Shown here piece by piece: positions 14,034-25,963 of a stretch of 64,000 bases of DNA; positions within the stretch are counted from its first letter, which is position 1; every line of letters begins with the position of its first letter. The DNA comes from Bugula neritina (lineage: Eukaryota; Bryozoa; Gymnolaemata; Cheilostomatida; Bugulidae), in assembly GCA_964035545.1 (NCBI GenBank), contig OZ037766.1:15330722-15394721 (forward strand), in the 5' to 3' direction. A program made the translations under genes and the position numbers. A model generated the notes under the pieces. That model ran no database searches and was not told the origin of the DNA. It saw only the letters and a list, made by a program, of their open reading frames with translations.

Positions 14034-14039
14034 TGCTTT

Positions 14040-15130
14040 TAAAGACTAATTTGCGCTGTATCTACTTCATCAGTTTACCATAGGAAATGTTCTCATTCAT
14101 TCCACCGAGCACATTTGCATTGTAAATTCTATGATCGTTATAGCTACTGCAACAGAACTATAAACCATAGCGTTATTCGGTTGTTAAATATGAACACTTC
14201 CTGCCTTCTGCAACTTACTAGTCTATATAAGTTTGTATCATTGCAGCCATGTATTGAATTGCCCATCTGGAGCTTTAGGTCAAGGTCAGAAGTTGTTTTC
14301 TCCTTTTAATACTTCACTTCAAAACAAATTATAGCTCACCATTCCCTTGACCGATTTATTGCTTAGCTGTGGTCAATTGCTTTCAAGGCACTCAAAGATA
14401 AATTACCATTTTTTGTTTTTGTCACAAAATAATGTTGAAGTACACAGTGCATTATATTCACCAGAACTTAGTGATGTATAATTGTAGTGATTGCCTGCTA
14501 GTCATCTGCTCTGTAATGAATTTGAATTGAGTGAAAAATAGTCTTGAGATCAACATGTTTGGCACTGCTTGAAAATAAGATGGTGGATAACAATTAATGA
14601 CCATTGTTGTTACTTTTGTGGCCACTTGAATAGAATAATTGCGTGATTTTATAACCACATTGGTGCACTTTTTATCTCTTGGTTTACAGAATGAGTGTAC
14701 AAGCCTGTCTAGCTAATAATGTAACAGTACCTGCATAATTATGAACATAACAATACATACTATACACCGTTATATTATTTTGATGACAGGAAAGATCTAT
14801 TGTAGAGCACCAAGCTCACCACTATATATGCAAGTTTATCAGATGACATTAGTGGACCATAAAATCAACTACATAGTAGTCATCAAGTTGCAAGCAAAGC
14901 TATGTGTGCAAAGTCAAATGTCAATGATTAAGTAAGCAAATTTCACTATTTGGACTACTAACATTATGTTAACCTTTGCATAAATACCAAAAGTTCTCCC
15001 AAAACAGCTGGGAAGCAGATCATAAACTGTCAGTGTCAAATACATTCAAGATTCAGTCATATTTACACAAATATAATATTTTACAGGTTACATAAATGTC
15101 CAATTCTAATGGTTGTATGTACATCTGGTT
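14040..15130. other. Intergenic region between convergent genes
   Basis: Separates the 3' ends of the plus-strand ADP-ribosylglycohydrolase-like gene and the minus-strand zinc-finger gene. AT-rich; no gene or clear repeat seen. Confidence 0.5.
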
Positions 15131-15137
15131 AATTAGT

Positions 15138-16565
15138 TCATATGTTGTGGCCCATGTGATGGTGCATATAGTTCCATCTATATTTGGGCACTGTAAGATC
15201 TAGTGGAGCTTCAGCAGAAGCTGGTAGACTTTTGTTAATGGTGAGGTTATAGCCATGTGTGGGCTGCTGATATTCATCTATTATACTCATAGCAGACTGT
15301 GGAGGACTCATGTAAAATCTATGTGTATCTTGAACAAAGTTGATTTGTTGTTGGTAGGTATGAAAAGCAGAGTTTATTCCAGTATGCATAGATTTGGGCC
15401 CTGGCAATAACGATGACTGCATGCGCATGGATGTTGCTGCTGCAACATTCATTCCACTGCTTGAAGGGTGGTAGAACTTTGACTGGGGTGGAGAGAAGAT
15501 ACTGGTAAAGTTTGGGTGGTATGAGTTTGTAACGGCTGCGATTTCCTTTGGAGTGGGTGGCTTTGGGGGCTCAACTGGCGCAGCAGGAGGAATTGGGTCA
15601 TCTTTCTTTCGGTTGAAGAAAATACAAGAATCTTTAGCGTTGTCATTCTCAGATGAGAACCTCCTCTTTTGTATTATTCGTGAAACTTCTCGAATACTTC
15701 CTTTTAGAGCGAAGCTGCACACCTTATTGTCTGGTGTCTCTGGGCAATCTAAACTCACCGAGTGCTTATAGACAGAAGACTGTTTCATTGCTGGAGGTAC
15801 TTTCTGCTTTTTCTTGCTACTATGTTTAGCATGAGTCTTCTTGGAGCTAGTATGATGCTCTTTGACCTTTTTCTCGACCTTTTTCTCAACTTTTTTCTCA
15901 ACCTTTTTTTCTTTGGTCGACACAGCTGTGGTTGCCTTCTTTGCATCATTCTCGACAACTGAAATGTGTATCAGCTCAGCTTCAATCTCTGTTTGCTCCA
16001 AACTCATCTTATGAAACAAATTAATGTGATCCATAAGTTTCCCACGCTTTCGGAATGACATGTCGCACCAAAAACATCTATACCTTGAAATTTTTATTGA
16101 TGTTGCCGATACTTGGATAGTTTTTTTTGTTTCAGGAAGTACAACTTCACTTTTTCCATCTTTCGCTGCTACGGCATGGATCAGGTTATTAACAACTTTG
16201 GTCTTCTGAGCATCTAATGTGTGATCTTGCAGTTGCTCTTTTTGAATTTCATCTATAAGCTTATCCTTAGAGTCCTTCTCTAGTCTTATAATTTTAACCT
16301 CTGGTTCAGTCCCTGCTTCTTTATGGTCGGTTTCCATATGCCTAACCAATTTCTTTCGAGTGCGGCAGTCCAATTTACATTCAGGGCATTGTGCGGCTGT
16401 ATTAACACTTTGTGCAGCCTTTTTTGCTTCAAACGAATTTTCCTCACTTCGATCAATTTTCATCTGAGCATCCTCCACAAATGCTGAATGGCTTTCTCGC
16501 ATATGCTTCACCATTTTACCAGACGTTGGAAAACGCTGGTCACATTTAATACACTTGTGAGTCAT
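15138..16565 (-). CDS. C2H2 zinc-finger protein with CtBP-binding motif
   Basis: 475 residues in one exon. The start is the ATG at 16565. The same exon has an in-frame TGA upstream of it, after a good acceptor (TTTCTCTTTCAG ending at 16598), so an upstream 5' UTR exon is expected. Three separated fingers have the form CX2C-X12-HX4H at about residues 5-26, 60-82 and 163-185. Between and after them are a Lys/Glu-rich stretch with tandem KVEK units (about 220-235) and a basic KKTHAKHSSKKKQK segment. The Pro-rich C-terminal half ends in APLDLTVPKYRW (about residue 453), matching the PxDLS/T motif that recruits the CtBP corepressor. Likely a nuclear, DNA-binding repressor; no named orthologue recognised. 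Finger spacing is wide, unlike KRAB-type arrays. Confidence 0.85.
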   Translation of the reverse strand: MTHKCIKCDQRFPTSGKMVKHMRESHSAFVEDAQMKIDRSEENSFEAKKAAQSVNTAAQCPECKLDCRTRKKLVRHMETDHKEAGTEPEVKIIRLEKDSKDKLIDEIQKEQLQDHTLDAQKTKVVNNLIHAVAAKDGKSEVVLPETKKTIQVSATSIKISRYRCFWCDMSFRKRGKLMDHINLFHKMSLEQTEIEAELIHISVVENDAKKATTAVSTKEKKVEKKVEKKVEKKVKEHHTSSKKTHAKHSSKKKQKVPPAMKQSSVYKHSVSLDCPETPDNKVCSFALKGSIREVSRIIQKRRFSSENDNAKDSCIFFNRKKDDPIPPAAPVEPPKPPTPKEIAAVTNSYHPNFTSIFSPPQSKFYHPSSSGMNVAAATSMRMQSSLLPGPKSMHTGINSAFHTYQQQINFVQDTHRFYMSPPQSAMSIIDEYQQPTHGYNLTINKSLPASAEAPLDLTVPKYRWNYMHHHMGHNI

Positions 16566-16597
16566 CTTGTGGCTGGAGTGTAGCTCCAAGATTCAAT

Positions 16598-17547
16598 CTG
16601 AAAGAGAAACTATGAAGTATGATATTCATATACAACATGATGGAGCAAAAACATCATTCAAATGATTATAAATAATACATCTCACTTTGCCTAGGGCCAC
16701 ACTGTGCGTATTTTCGCATGCGAAAATTGAAATCACAAGTAGCAAAGGTGTCCACTGTAGCGTCAACGATGCGTGATAAATAAAGCATTCATTTTTAAAT
16801 CGCACTCGCTTTCAATAAAACGCAATTTACTGGAATGTAGCACTAAAGTAAAGAAATTGGGCTCGCTGAATAACTACCAGCCAATTAGGTGACGACGACA
16901 GAGACGATTCGCACTTGCGTTGAAAATGCAGAGCGACAAGTGCGAATGTTTTCTCAACGCGCACAGTGGACACCTTTGCTACTTGTGATTTCAATTTTCG
17001 TATGCGAAAATACGCACCGTGTGGCCCTAGGCTTACAGTCACCCAAGTATGAAGTATTACAACAGTTTATGTTTAAATTATTATTAGATATAACATTTGG
17101 TTTCAGCTGGACTTGAAAACTTTTAGAAAACAGCATTAGTATTATGTGAATTTTAAACATAGATTAAGATATGATTCCAAACAACTAGAGAGCTTAAGTG
17201 TCACTAATTCTGAATTAAAGAGTTGCAAAACTTCTGAACTAGTTGCATAGCTAATGATTTAGTTTTTGCTGTGTTTTGTAGCTCACCGATTCAATTTTGC
17301 ATTAAAAAAACTCATCATTTCTATTGCAACAAAATATGGGTAGTTCAACTTCGTCTCTAGCAATTCCAATGTTTATATTTGATAGGAATTGAGTTTAAAA
17401 CCAAAGCTGGTAGGAAAAGATAACAAATTGTAGTTGTTATTCAATCTTTATTACTAAACAAACTGTCATACTCATAATCATTATCACTATGAGTATTAGT
17501 ATGATCACTCAATTATAATTTTATACACCAATGGCAATTGTACTTAC
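16598..17547 (-). other. Putative 5' UTR intron of the zinc-finger gene
   Basis: On the minus strand a strong donor (ATTG|GTAAGTAC, GT at 17547-17546) and the acceptor at 16599-16598 would frame a 950-bp intron upstream of the coding exon. A complete MITE sits inside it. The 5' exon itself (from 17548 upward) is inferred, not seen. Confidence 0.45.
16689..17032. mobile_element. 344-bp MITE with about 70-bp terminal inverted repeats
   Basis: Left end 16689-16758 and right end 16963-17032 are near-perfect reverse complements over 70 bp, starting GCCTAGGGCCACAC and running through GTGTCCACTGT with only a couple of mismatches. The interior (about 200 bp) is non-coding and has smaller inverted motifs around CAAGTGCGAAT. 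Long near-identical arms and small size mark a non-autonomous DNA transposon. The flanks show no convincing target duplication, so the superfamily is not assigned. Confidence 0.85.
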
Positions 17548-17786
17548 CAATATCAAATATGACTATGAAAGTAGAGTATGAGTTAGGTATCACCTCATAG
17601 ATTCAAAACAACAAAAAATTCTGGTGGGTTGACTTCAACCCTAATGGAAGAAGTTAATATTCTCTAGAGCAGGCAATGTACGCCCTCCTCCATCTGCGAC
17701 TTATGATGCATTGCGAGTTTACAGTTTCATTTCAATGCTCGTCCTGCATATGTCATATATTCTTTCAGTAGCTGTGATTAATGACT

Positions 17787-17794
17787 TGACGTCA
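17787..17794. promoter_or_regulatory. Perfect CRE-like palindrome TGACGTCA
   Basis: Lies in a locally CpG-richer stretch (about 17650-18060) that also has a CCAAT motif near 17840, upstream of the inferred 5' exon of the zinc-finger gene. This may be its promoter; the assignment rests on position and motif only. Confidence 0.3.
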
Positions 17795-19609
17795 TTGATA
17801 CAAGCCCCAAGTCATACGTAGCTAAGTAGTTTGCCGCGCAGCCAATCTACCTTTAGTACCAGCGATAGCAAGTCTGTAGTCTGCAGCCTATTGTAACCCG
17901 ATACATACTGAGAGAAGATAGCCCGAGGTCAATTGTTTATAGTTAACTGCTATCACTGCGACATCAATAATGGCGTGGTTATTATACCTTTGACCTTTAG
18001 GCTACAGATAAATAGGTCATTCTGATGTCATTCAACTTTTTACGGGCTCAGTTTTAGGTAGCTGGTAACATCCCGGAAGCAAACATACATAACAAATTAT
18101 TATATGTGATAGGGTAATTAATTATAAAGGCAAGCTATGCTACAACTCAAATTTCTGAAATGTCACATAGAATGCAGACTAATAGGGGAATTTAGCATTT
18201 AGCATAAACATTATTGCTCTAAAAATACATGTCATAATTTAACCTAAGATGATATAAGTATTGAGGTAGAAAACTTTCTTTAATTGAAATATCTGCTTGG
18301 TCTAACTATAGTCTATACAATGAAGGTAGTGGACCTGTAGAATGGAGAAAGTGCATGGAATGCAGCCAAGATTTCCTTAATTTCAAAAAACAATTTTTAC
18401 AAGATCTGGTCAATAAATAGTTCACAGCTCCTGATTCAGAGTATGTGTCTAGCCTCAAAAGAACAGCTCCTTTCAAACACTTTTCTTTCAGTTTAAACCT
18501 AACAATTAGCTGTTTCAGCCTTTCTTTAGCAGTACATACCTTTACTTACAGCTCAACATGGCCAACCTGACCGTTAAACTGTATCAGATGCATCAACTTC
18601 TCACTGGGTTGACATGTTATACATTGAGTTATACATAGGTAGAACTTATGTTTTGTGATTACTAAATGTGACCAACTTTCCTCAGCCATTGTTATTTTGG
18701 GAAATACTATTTGTATAAGAATTTCATAATGAAAATTTGACCAGTGTATATTGACCGAAATGATAGTGCCTAATTATATCATTACCCTAGTCTGATTTTA
18801 AAGCTGCTTTTTGAATTTATATCCAAATAATAAAATATTTTTACTATTTTGCCATCCCCACCTGAACACACCAACTTGTCTCTAAGGCTGTATATGAAAT
18901 CAGGAGCCAAAATTGCAAAAACAACTGCAGCTGAGGTCACAGGAACAGCTCTTAATGAACTTTGACCTTCATGTTTTCCCAACAGCAACACTTTTCTTCA
19001 CCACTCAAACTAATAGATGTGAAAATAAACTATTATGACTGCATGGCATGTAGGTTTTACGTCAATGCCTGCTGGCAACTGTCATTCAATCTGTCCCAAC
19101 TGCTATTTATACCTCATGTTCTCCACTATCAACAATTGATATACTTTTGAGTAGGTATGCTGCCCAGGCTCTAGGCTCAACTTGTGTCATATAAAAAGGC
19201 AATTAAACATCAGTCACATTCTCTTGTTTTTATACAAAACTTTCCTTTGCACTATATATACATATCTATGCCTACTAGTAAGTGAAGCTGCCCTATAAAC
19301 AAATAAACAATCTATAGCAAGAAGTTTATATAATTATTGTTGCATTGTTATGCTCTTTTGAGAATATAAAATAAAAGCTAGTGGCCATAACTTTACAAGT
19401 TGTTTAGAAGTTGCATAGCTACTTTTGATTTGTTTGGATTGCATTTTAAAATATTTTAAAGTTATAATTAATTTAATATATACTTCAGTGTGATATTCAT
19501 TTTTTTACTGTACAGATGCTCTATTGAAAGCAGATTTTTTTGTGAAGCATCCCATTTATAATATGGATTAAAGTATATATAACATGTGAAATCAAAATGC
19601 TTATTTTAT

Positions 19610-19702
19610 GTGCATGTGTGTGCGTGTGTGTGTGTGTGTGTGCGTGTGTGTGTGCGCGTGTGTGTGTGCGCGTGTCCGCGTGTGCGTGTGTGTGTGTGTG
19701 CA
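19610..19702. repeat. (TG)n microsatellite with CG interruptions
   Basis: About 90 bp of alternating TG interrupted by CG dinucleotides. Alternating purine-pyrimidine of this kind can form Z-DNA. Confidence 0.95.
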
Positions 19703-21522
19703 CATAGTCAACATGAATAAGTTGATCACTTATAAGAATTATAGTCTTTTCAACTTGTTTATGCAACATGCAGCAGACCCATTCAACTGAACTTGCCCAA
19801 TATTTAAAAAAAAATTTGTGCAGTGCCAATAAATTTATTAACTTCAAAGCATACAGACATATATAATATGAGAAAAATAAAATAAAGTAGCTTATAAGTA
19901 AGATTAAGTATTCTAGTTTAATTTGTAGCTGAAAAATTTATAACAAAATAATAACATATACTAAAGTTCACTAGAGCTGATAGTTGTCTAGATTTAGAGG
20001 ATTATTTTGATTTATCCTAGTCAATAACCTAGTTGTAACATTGCGGCACATTTGTAATTGGGCTGACAACTCCTTAGCATCCCACTTGCAACTTGGAATA
20101 CAACTATTGAACTATTACTAAGATATGAACCTCATATTATGTTGGTAATGTTAAAAAAGTTATATTTGTGAGGCGCACTTGTGGTTAATACCTAATGTGG
20201 TATAATTGATGCAACTAATAGGGTCACATATTATTATCAACTCCTCTGTAAAATCTGTCCTATATTATAATATTGTTCGTAGAAGTTGTCATACTTGCAA
20301 ACTGATGTTATAAAATTATTGCCCCAGTTAATGTCTAGTCTACTTCCTAAAACTTTTTTGCAGAATACTCAAACTTGAGAATTAATAGGAGCTATGTAAC
20401 AAAATACAAATATATAGTTTATGATTGACTTTTATATATTATCTATATCTAAAAAAGATCTTATAATATATTTTGTTCTAGCTAGATTTTTGTACAGAAA
20501 GGCCAAAGATAATTATGGTAAAGCTGTGCATATAGTTACTTCTTTGTACTAAGAAACAAAAAGCAATAGAATTAGTCATTACATCTCCTTCTCTGACATA
20601 TGCAGTTTCAATTATACTAACTTTAAGTTTTCTGGTAAAAAAGCTGAGTGTATATGGTAAAGAGGGCAACATAGTTTTGCATTAAAATAATCAATTTTGT
20701 TTGTAGGATTGTTATTTGATATTAAATAAAGAATTTGAAAAAAATAAAACTGATAAAAATATTATTGTGAACCATGCTATTGTATATGTACATTTAGAAA
20801 AAACTGTCAACTGCTGGATTCAAACTAGGAGAAGAGTATAAGTTAAATGAAAGCATTAGCTCAGCTACTAAACTTTGTTAATTTAAATTGTTTTAATTAG
20901 GGTAATGTACTATCAGCTCAACTTAGTCCTTCATGTACTAGTACATAGATGTATATTAGCTCAATTAGGTTATTTTAACTCATTCATCGTTATTAGATCA
21001 TAGAAGACATTATAATTATAATGACCATTATAACAGCTAAAGAATGCTGTAGATTAAAAATAAAGATATAAGAATACACATATTGTTTTTAATAAAGCAG
21101 TACTGAAATGGAAATGATTAGTAACAAGAACCTCCATTTTTATCCTCCAAAACTATAAATTAAATTATAGCACAATTTTAATTATTGAGGAGAATGCAAT
21201 AACATATAAGGAAATTTATTTTCTCATTGTTGCTCAACTTCTACATATAATTTTTAAGAATTATATTTAAAATGTAACAATTGTTATATTTGTTCATCAA
21301 ATTCCTTTGCTTTTGCAAAAATATATGAAAGAAGAAGTTGTTTTCTCTAAAAACTATAATGTTCACTTTTAATGTTCACTTTTAAATTACCACTAGTAAA
21401 GCCTTTTTTTGTGTTTTAAAACAGCTATATTGAATTGGTTTAAAAAAAATCTCTAAGAAAGTTCATTGATTAGTGGTGCATGATCTATAAAACATATTTG
21501 ATTATGGTGTAATAAACTCATT

Positions 21523-21770
21523 GGAGCAGCTGTGGGCTAGTGGTTAGAGAACTAACTTATATATAGTGAGCACCTAGTCAGTGGTTTAGTTTCCAGTGCG
21601 GGCCATTGGTGATGTTAGGAAAGGCATTGAGTTATAGTTGCTCCTTTCCTACAAGAGAAAACAAGCCTTTGGCCTGCTTTTAGACAACTTTTCTTCAGAA
21701 GAGTTTCTCGCAGTGAGGGTGAATTTTCTATTAATATATGAGAAACTGAGACTTTCAAACATTGAATGCT
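21523..21770 (+). mobile_element. tRNA-derived SINE, copy 1 (degraded)
   Basis: The head GTGGGCTAGTGGTTAGAGAA resembles a tRNA A-box region, and GGTTTAGTTTCC is a decayed B box. The body shares GGTGATGTTAGGAA..GCATT, a TTGCTC motif, an ACAAG..CTT motif and TTTTC.TCAGA..TTTCTC with the copy at 44046-44250. Two dispersed copies with pol III-like heads and a common body support a SINE family. Confidence 0.7.
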
Positions 21771-23581
21771 TGTTATACCCAACTTGTCATATACACTCAC
21801 ACACATAGAGAAATGCATGTTTTTTATCGTTGCTTTTATAATTAATTTTTATATACTTGGAAAATTGTCATGCAAGTTTCTGTCTCAATTCCTTTCACCA
21901 TGAAGATAAAACCTTTTATAAATAATAGTTTGAATGCTGTATAATTAATAAGATTCTTCTGGAAGCATTTTCTACACTCATTATAATTTGAACAACTACC
22001 CAACTACATCTGGATATTAAAACTGCTGTAGTTGTATGGCTAATTACTGGGCTAATAGAAAATAAAAACTTAACATCTTTATAGTTAGACGTAGTTGTTC
22101 AGCTGTATAATATAATGCAATTAATAATTATATGTCAAGTCCAGTGTATGTCAATAAAAAAACTGCAAGAGTTGTATATTTTATAAGCAAGCTGTAATTA
22201 AATTGATGAAGTAATTGTATATGCATATAATAAGTTGCAATACGATAATTGAATACATTGTAAGACCATGATTTTATCTAAGTTAATAGATCACCAGTCA
22301 CTCAACTCTGATCATAAAGGTTTTTTATAAATTTGCCATTGTAAACAAGCTGTTTCTCCAACACTTAACCTCTGACCTTTTTGCTTGTAGGGCTGCCTGC
22401 AGAAGTCACTGGTTCAAGCGCAAGAAAGCTTTCAGAAACAATCCAATACAAAGAACTAGTCATCTAATGGTGCAACATTTAATCAAAGTATATGAATTGA
22501 TGTGTTATTGAAATCTACATTGAATATAATATGCAAATGGTAAAAGCTCTTTAGATTAAACTTATGATTATGTATGCTTTGTAGTGAATAAACTGTGAAT
22601 TTAAAAATTACTTTCAGTGCATTACTGCAGCTGGCAAATATATAATTATTTTCTGCTTTAAAATCATCTGCACCACTTTTAGACTCTACTAAACACTTAT
22701 CAACCATTTTATTATGTAGTCTCCTCTAATGCTCAAACCATGCAGCACATTTTTTACAAGTTATAGTTATTAAAAACTTTCTCCATAAGGCATATAATAT
22801 TATTTATAGTATAATGTATATTGGTTATTCTTTGTCACAAATGAAACATGAAATATGTAACAACACTATACACATATTAGAATAGAGTAGCAAATCAAAA
22901 GTAGGAAGTTTATTTACATTGTATCAAGAAACTTTTTGTTGGTTGGTAAAAATTTTGAATTTGGAAAAGCAAGTTTATGTAAAAGCTAGAATTTTGCATC
23001 TGGTTTATAGTGTAAGAATAAATCTAAAAGATCGTATGCACCAATAATCGACTCAAATAAAACCTTTAACCAGAGTCGCTAAAATTAGCAGACGTTGTCC
23101 AATACCTGAATAGCAGAGGTGAAGACAACACTTCAAGCTTATGCAACAATTGTGCTTAGTCAGGCTGGAACATACTCTACTGTAGGCCTTTTTGATGCTG
23201 CTTATTAGAAATAACTTTTATGGTAGACACACAGCATTTGATCTAGCCAGTATTTTTGAAGCATTCAAAAAGCAGATTGAGTCTCAAAATGTTGTAAATA
23301 ATAATAGCAAACCACAAATGCCAAAAGACTTATATAAATGTATACCCATTTGCATTATTTTTGTGAATATAAGTTGATATTTATATATAATGTAAAACTT
23401 GTTTTAATTTTGTCACTTAGTTTTACATTGTATTTGTGCTTTAATGTTTTGTATGTTATAACATACAATATATAATATCCATATCGTATTATGTAGTACA
23501 ACTTATAGTTTATTTATCAACAGCTTAAATATCTTATATAGTAACATTGTGGACTTCACAGTGATGTTATGGTGAAGAGTA

Positions 23582-23858
23582 TATGATCAATATGGCATTC
23601 GATAAAAATGGCGCAGGTAAATATAGCACAGGTAATAATGGCACAGATAATAATGGGAAAAACGGAAAAGTATGTAAAAATGGTACACTTTCAATAATGG
23701 GGTTTGGGGTTAGGATGGAGGGCTTGGGTATGGGTTTGGGCAAAATTAACATCAGTGACATTTTTACTTACTTCTCCATTTGTGCCATTATTACCTGTGC
23801 TATTATTAGCTGTGCCATTTTTACCTGTGCCATTTTTACCTTTGTCATTCTTACTTAA
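23582..23858. repeat. Inverted 15-bp minisatellite around a G-quadruplex motif
   Basis: The left arm (23582-23687) is built from 15-bp units such as AATGGCACAGGTAAT. The right arm (about 23755-23855) is the same type in reverse complement. The spacer has GGGCTTGGGTATGGGTTTGGG-type runs: four G3 tracts at 23720-23740, each separated by 3 nt, preceded by two G4 runs at about 23699-23709. Both strands give Asn/Gly/Thr-rich frames, which are a by-product of the repeat. Confidence 0.8.
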
Positions 23859-24405
23859 AATAAATAAATATAATAAGTGTCTATTCACCAACACACCAAC
23901 TGACGCTTTCAAGGTTCACTCTAGCTGGGAAACATTTTAGGAATTCAATGTAAATTTCTTAACAGTGTAAGCTAGATACATTTATATGATGAAGAGAATA
24001 TAATAATACATTGAGTTTGTTCTTCACTGTGATAAGTATGAGTTATAGCATACAATTGGTGATGCTTTTCTGAAAAAAAGAGTTTCAATAAGTTAACTTG
24101 ATGAAACACATTTTATTCAAACAATATTATTACATACATGTGTATATAGAGCATTGATCTACAACTGTATTTGGTTTTCTCTGTTTATATATAGTAAACT
24201 GGAATATGATTTATTTTAAAGCATATGCTGGTATTAAGCTAAAGCGAAAGTAATATAATATTTATTGATTTGTAACATATAACAGATTGCTGACGCTTCC
24301 TCCATTTATATATTTTTCACAATATTTTCTTACTCTAACAACGACTAGATTCAGCATAAAGACATTGTTAAAATACAAACAGCAAAAAGCTATGATTTAT
24401 GATGT

Positions 24406-24459
24406 TCCCCCTTCCCCCTCCCCCTTCTCCCCTCCCTTCCCCCCCCCCCCCCCCCCCAG
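24406..24459. repeat. Polypyrimidine / poly-C tract
   Basis: C/T-only stretch ending in about 20 consecutive C. It is a low-complexity run and possibly of uncertain length in the assembly. Confidence 0.9.
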
Positions 24460-24585
24460 TACAATGAGCTTTCAGAGCAAGATTAGGATATTTTTTTTAT
24501 ACATGGCATTCCCATTTTACCACAAAATTTAGAACAACAAGCACTACATGGAAAAACTACTTATTTATTTGCAGTCGCAAAACTC

Positions 24586-25147
24586 TCAATTTGGCGTGAC
24601 TGTTGACTTCTTCAACTTGAGCAGATTCATTACATGAATGCGGTAGCCTGGGGCAATGAAAAAATATATCAAAACATTGAAAATACTGTACGCTGTCGTG
24701 TAAAAATAGGAAATCCATCTAGTCAAATCTTCTAAGTTCTTGGCAATGTTATCAAAACTGTTGAACACCACTGATATGACTGTTGGAATGTAAGAGAGGT
24801 AAAGAGTTATAGAGGCAATTACGATATATTGGGCAGACCTCTTTACTATCAGGTCATCTTGGGCTGGAGCTCTACTTCTTGACTGCATTCTCTTCAACTC
24901 TCTCCATGTCTTTGATAAGCAGATGACCGAAGTAATGAATGCAATTGTGATGGATCCAGCAAAAGCAGCACTAGTCTGCTTGTTGGGCTTACTTGGCATA
25001 GCTCCAAAGTCGCCAAAGCAGTACTCATCAGTGTCGGTGACAATCGAGATGGTCATGAGAGCAAAACTGATCATCCAAACAATGCCCAAGCAGACTTTCA
25101 TATTGTTAACTATTTTGTTAGTGGTCACCTGATAAGGAAAGCATATG
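24586..25147 (-). pseudogene. Rhodopsin-like GPCR, C-terminal part (split by retrotransposon)
   Basis: Encodes intracellular loop 2 to the C-terminus. TM4 is VCLGIVWMISFALM. Loop EYCFGDFG has the extracellular Cys. TM5 is AAFAGSITIAFITSVIC. TM6 is YIVIASITLYLSYIPTV. TM7 is YFYTTAYSIFNVLIYFF, where NVLIY stands in for NPxxY. It continues the frame of 34421-34788 exactly: 368 + 562 nt = 930 nt, giving 309 residues plus stop if the element and one GAGAT copy are absent. Receptor class A by layout and ERY/NxxxY motifs; the ligand is unknown. It is intronless. In this allele the gene is interrupted and presumably non-functional. Confidence 0.85.
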
Positions 25148-25152
25148 GAGAT
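25148..25152. repeat. Target-site duplication GAGAT, left copy
   Basis: GAGAT directly precedes the LTR end TGTAGCAG; the second copy follows the other LTR at 34421-34425. Five base pairs is usual for BEL/Pao integration. Confidence 0.93.
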
Positions 25153-25963
25153 TGTAGCAGTTTTGTTAGGTCTGCTAGTAACCGCAAGCTTATCAGAGTA
25201 GGTTTAGGAATTCAACTGATGTCTTGTGAGTGTAGTTATTAGTATTTTATTCCAACTTATAACACTTTTGCTCACAAAGCTACACCGTGAAATCTAAATA
25301 AAATACACACAATATAAGGCTAAATAAAGTACAAGAAAATAAGAACTGTAAGGAAATAACACACATAAAATTATTAAAGTAAGCAAAATATTACTGCATA
25401 ATAATTCATTAAAAATAATGTCAGCTATAAACCATTTCAAATAATATAAGCCAAATGCATCGATATTACAGCATTAAGACAATAAATGATAGAAAAATTA
25501 ATAGCAGACAAACCTTTAGCACTTCTCTGATAACTTGATAATACAGCTTCTGCTCTTAGGTTTCAATAGATAGTAATATATATCTTGTTTAATGTAAAAT
25601 TATAAGTAGTATACTTGCTCTTTGGCTCTACTAATTGAAACTGATCAGGATAACCAATGCTTTCCAACAGCAGCAGAATAATACACAAACAACAAATAAA
25701 CAAAAATGATGTGTTCCAGATCCCATTGGTCACCCAAATTGCACCACCAGCCCCAAGTAATTCCAAATAAGGGAACAGAAATATTCTGGCAGATTTGTTG
25801 TCTTGGGCTTTTGCAATACACTTGATTCATTGATTGTGGCTTTTGCTGCGCAGTTGTAGGAATTTATTGTTTTGTTTAGGGGCTATTAATATGCTATGAC
25901 GATGGACTATGACACACGCACACACACAGTGTGCATGTAAACATGCTGCCAGCTACTGCTACA
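25153..25963 (-). repeat. 3' LTR of the BEL/Pao element
   Basis: 811 bp, TG...CA ended (in plus orientation TGTAGCAG ... CTGCTACA). Same length as, and apparently identical in sequence to, 33610-34420. Confidence 0.95.

Larger units (their letters stand above)
17900..24580. other. Gene-free AT-rich region with repeats
   Basis: No supportable coding region in 6.7 kb. It contains a (TG)n tract, a SINE (21523-21770), an inverted minisatellite (23582-23858) and a poly-C tract. A 61-codon frame at 23192-23377 has no recognisable domain and I leave it out. Confidence 0.5.

Noticed and set aside
19521-19847. His/Thr-rich 108-codon frame
   Set aside because: It is the translation of the (TG)n microsatellite.
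22370-22460. GGTTCAAGC resembling a tRNA B box
   Set aside because: No A box at the right distance and no shared SINE body.
23192-23377. 61-codon frame with helical-looking sequence
   Set aside because: Too short, no family resemblance and no splice context; cannot be told from chance.
25563-25830. Short minus-strand frames of 61-67 codons, repeated at 34020-34287
   Set aside because: They lie inside both LTRs; duplication of the LTR explains their identity, and there is no domain.
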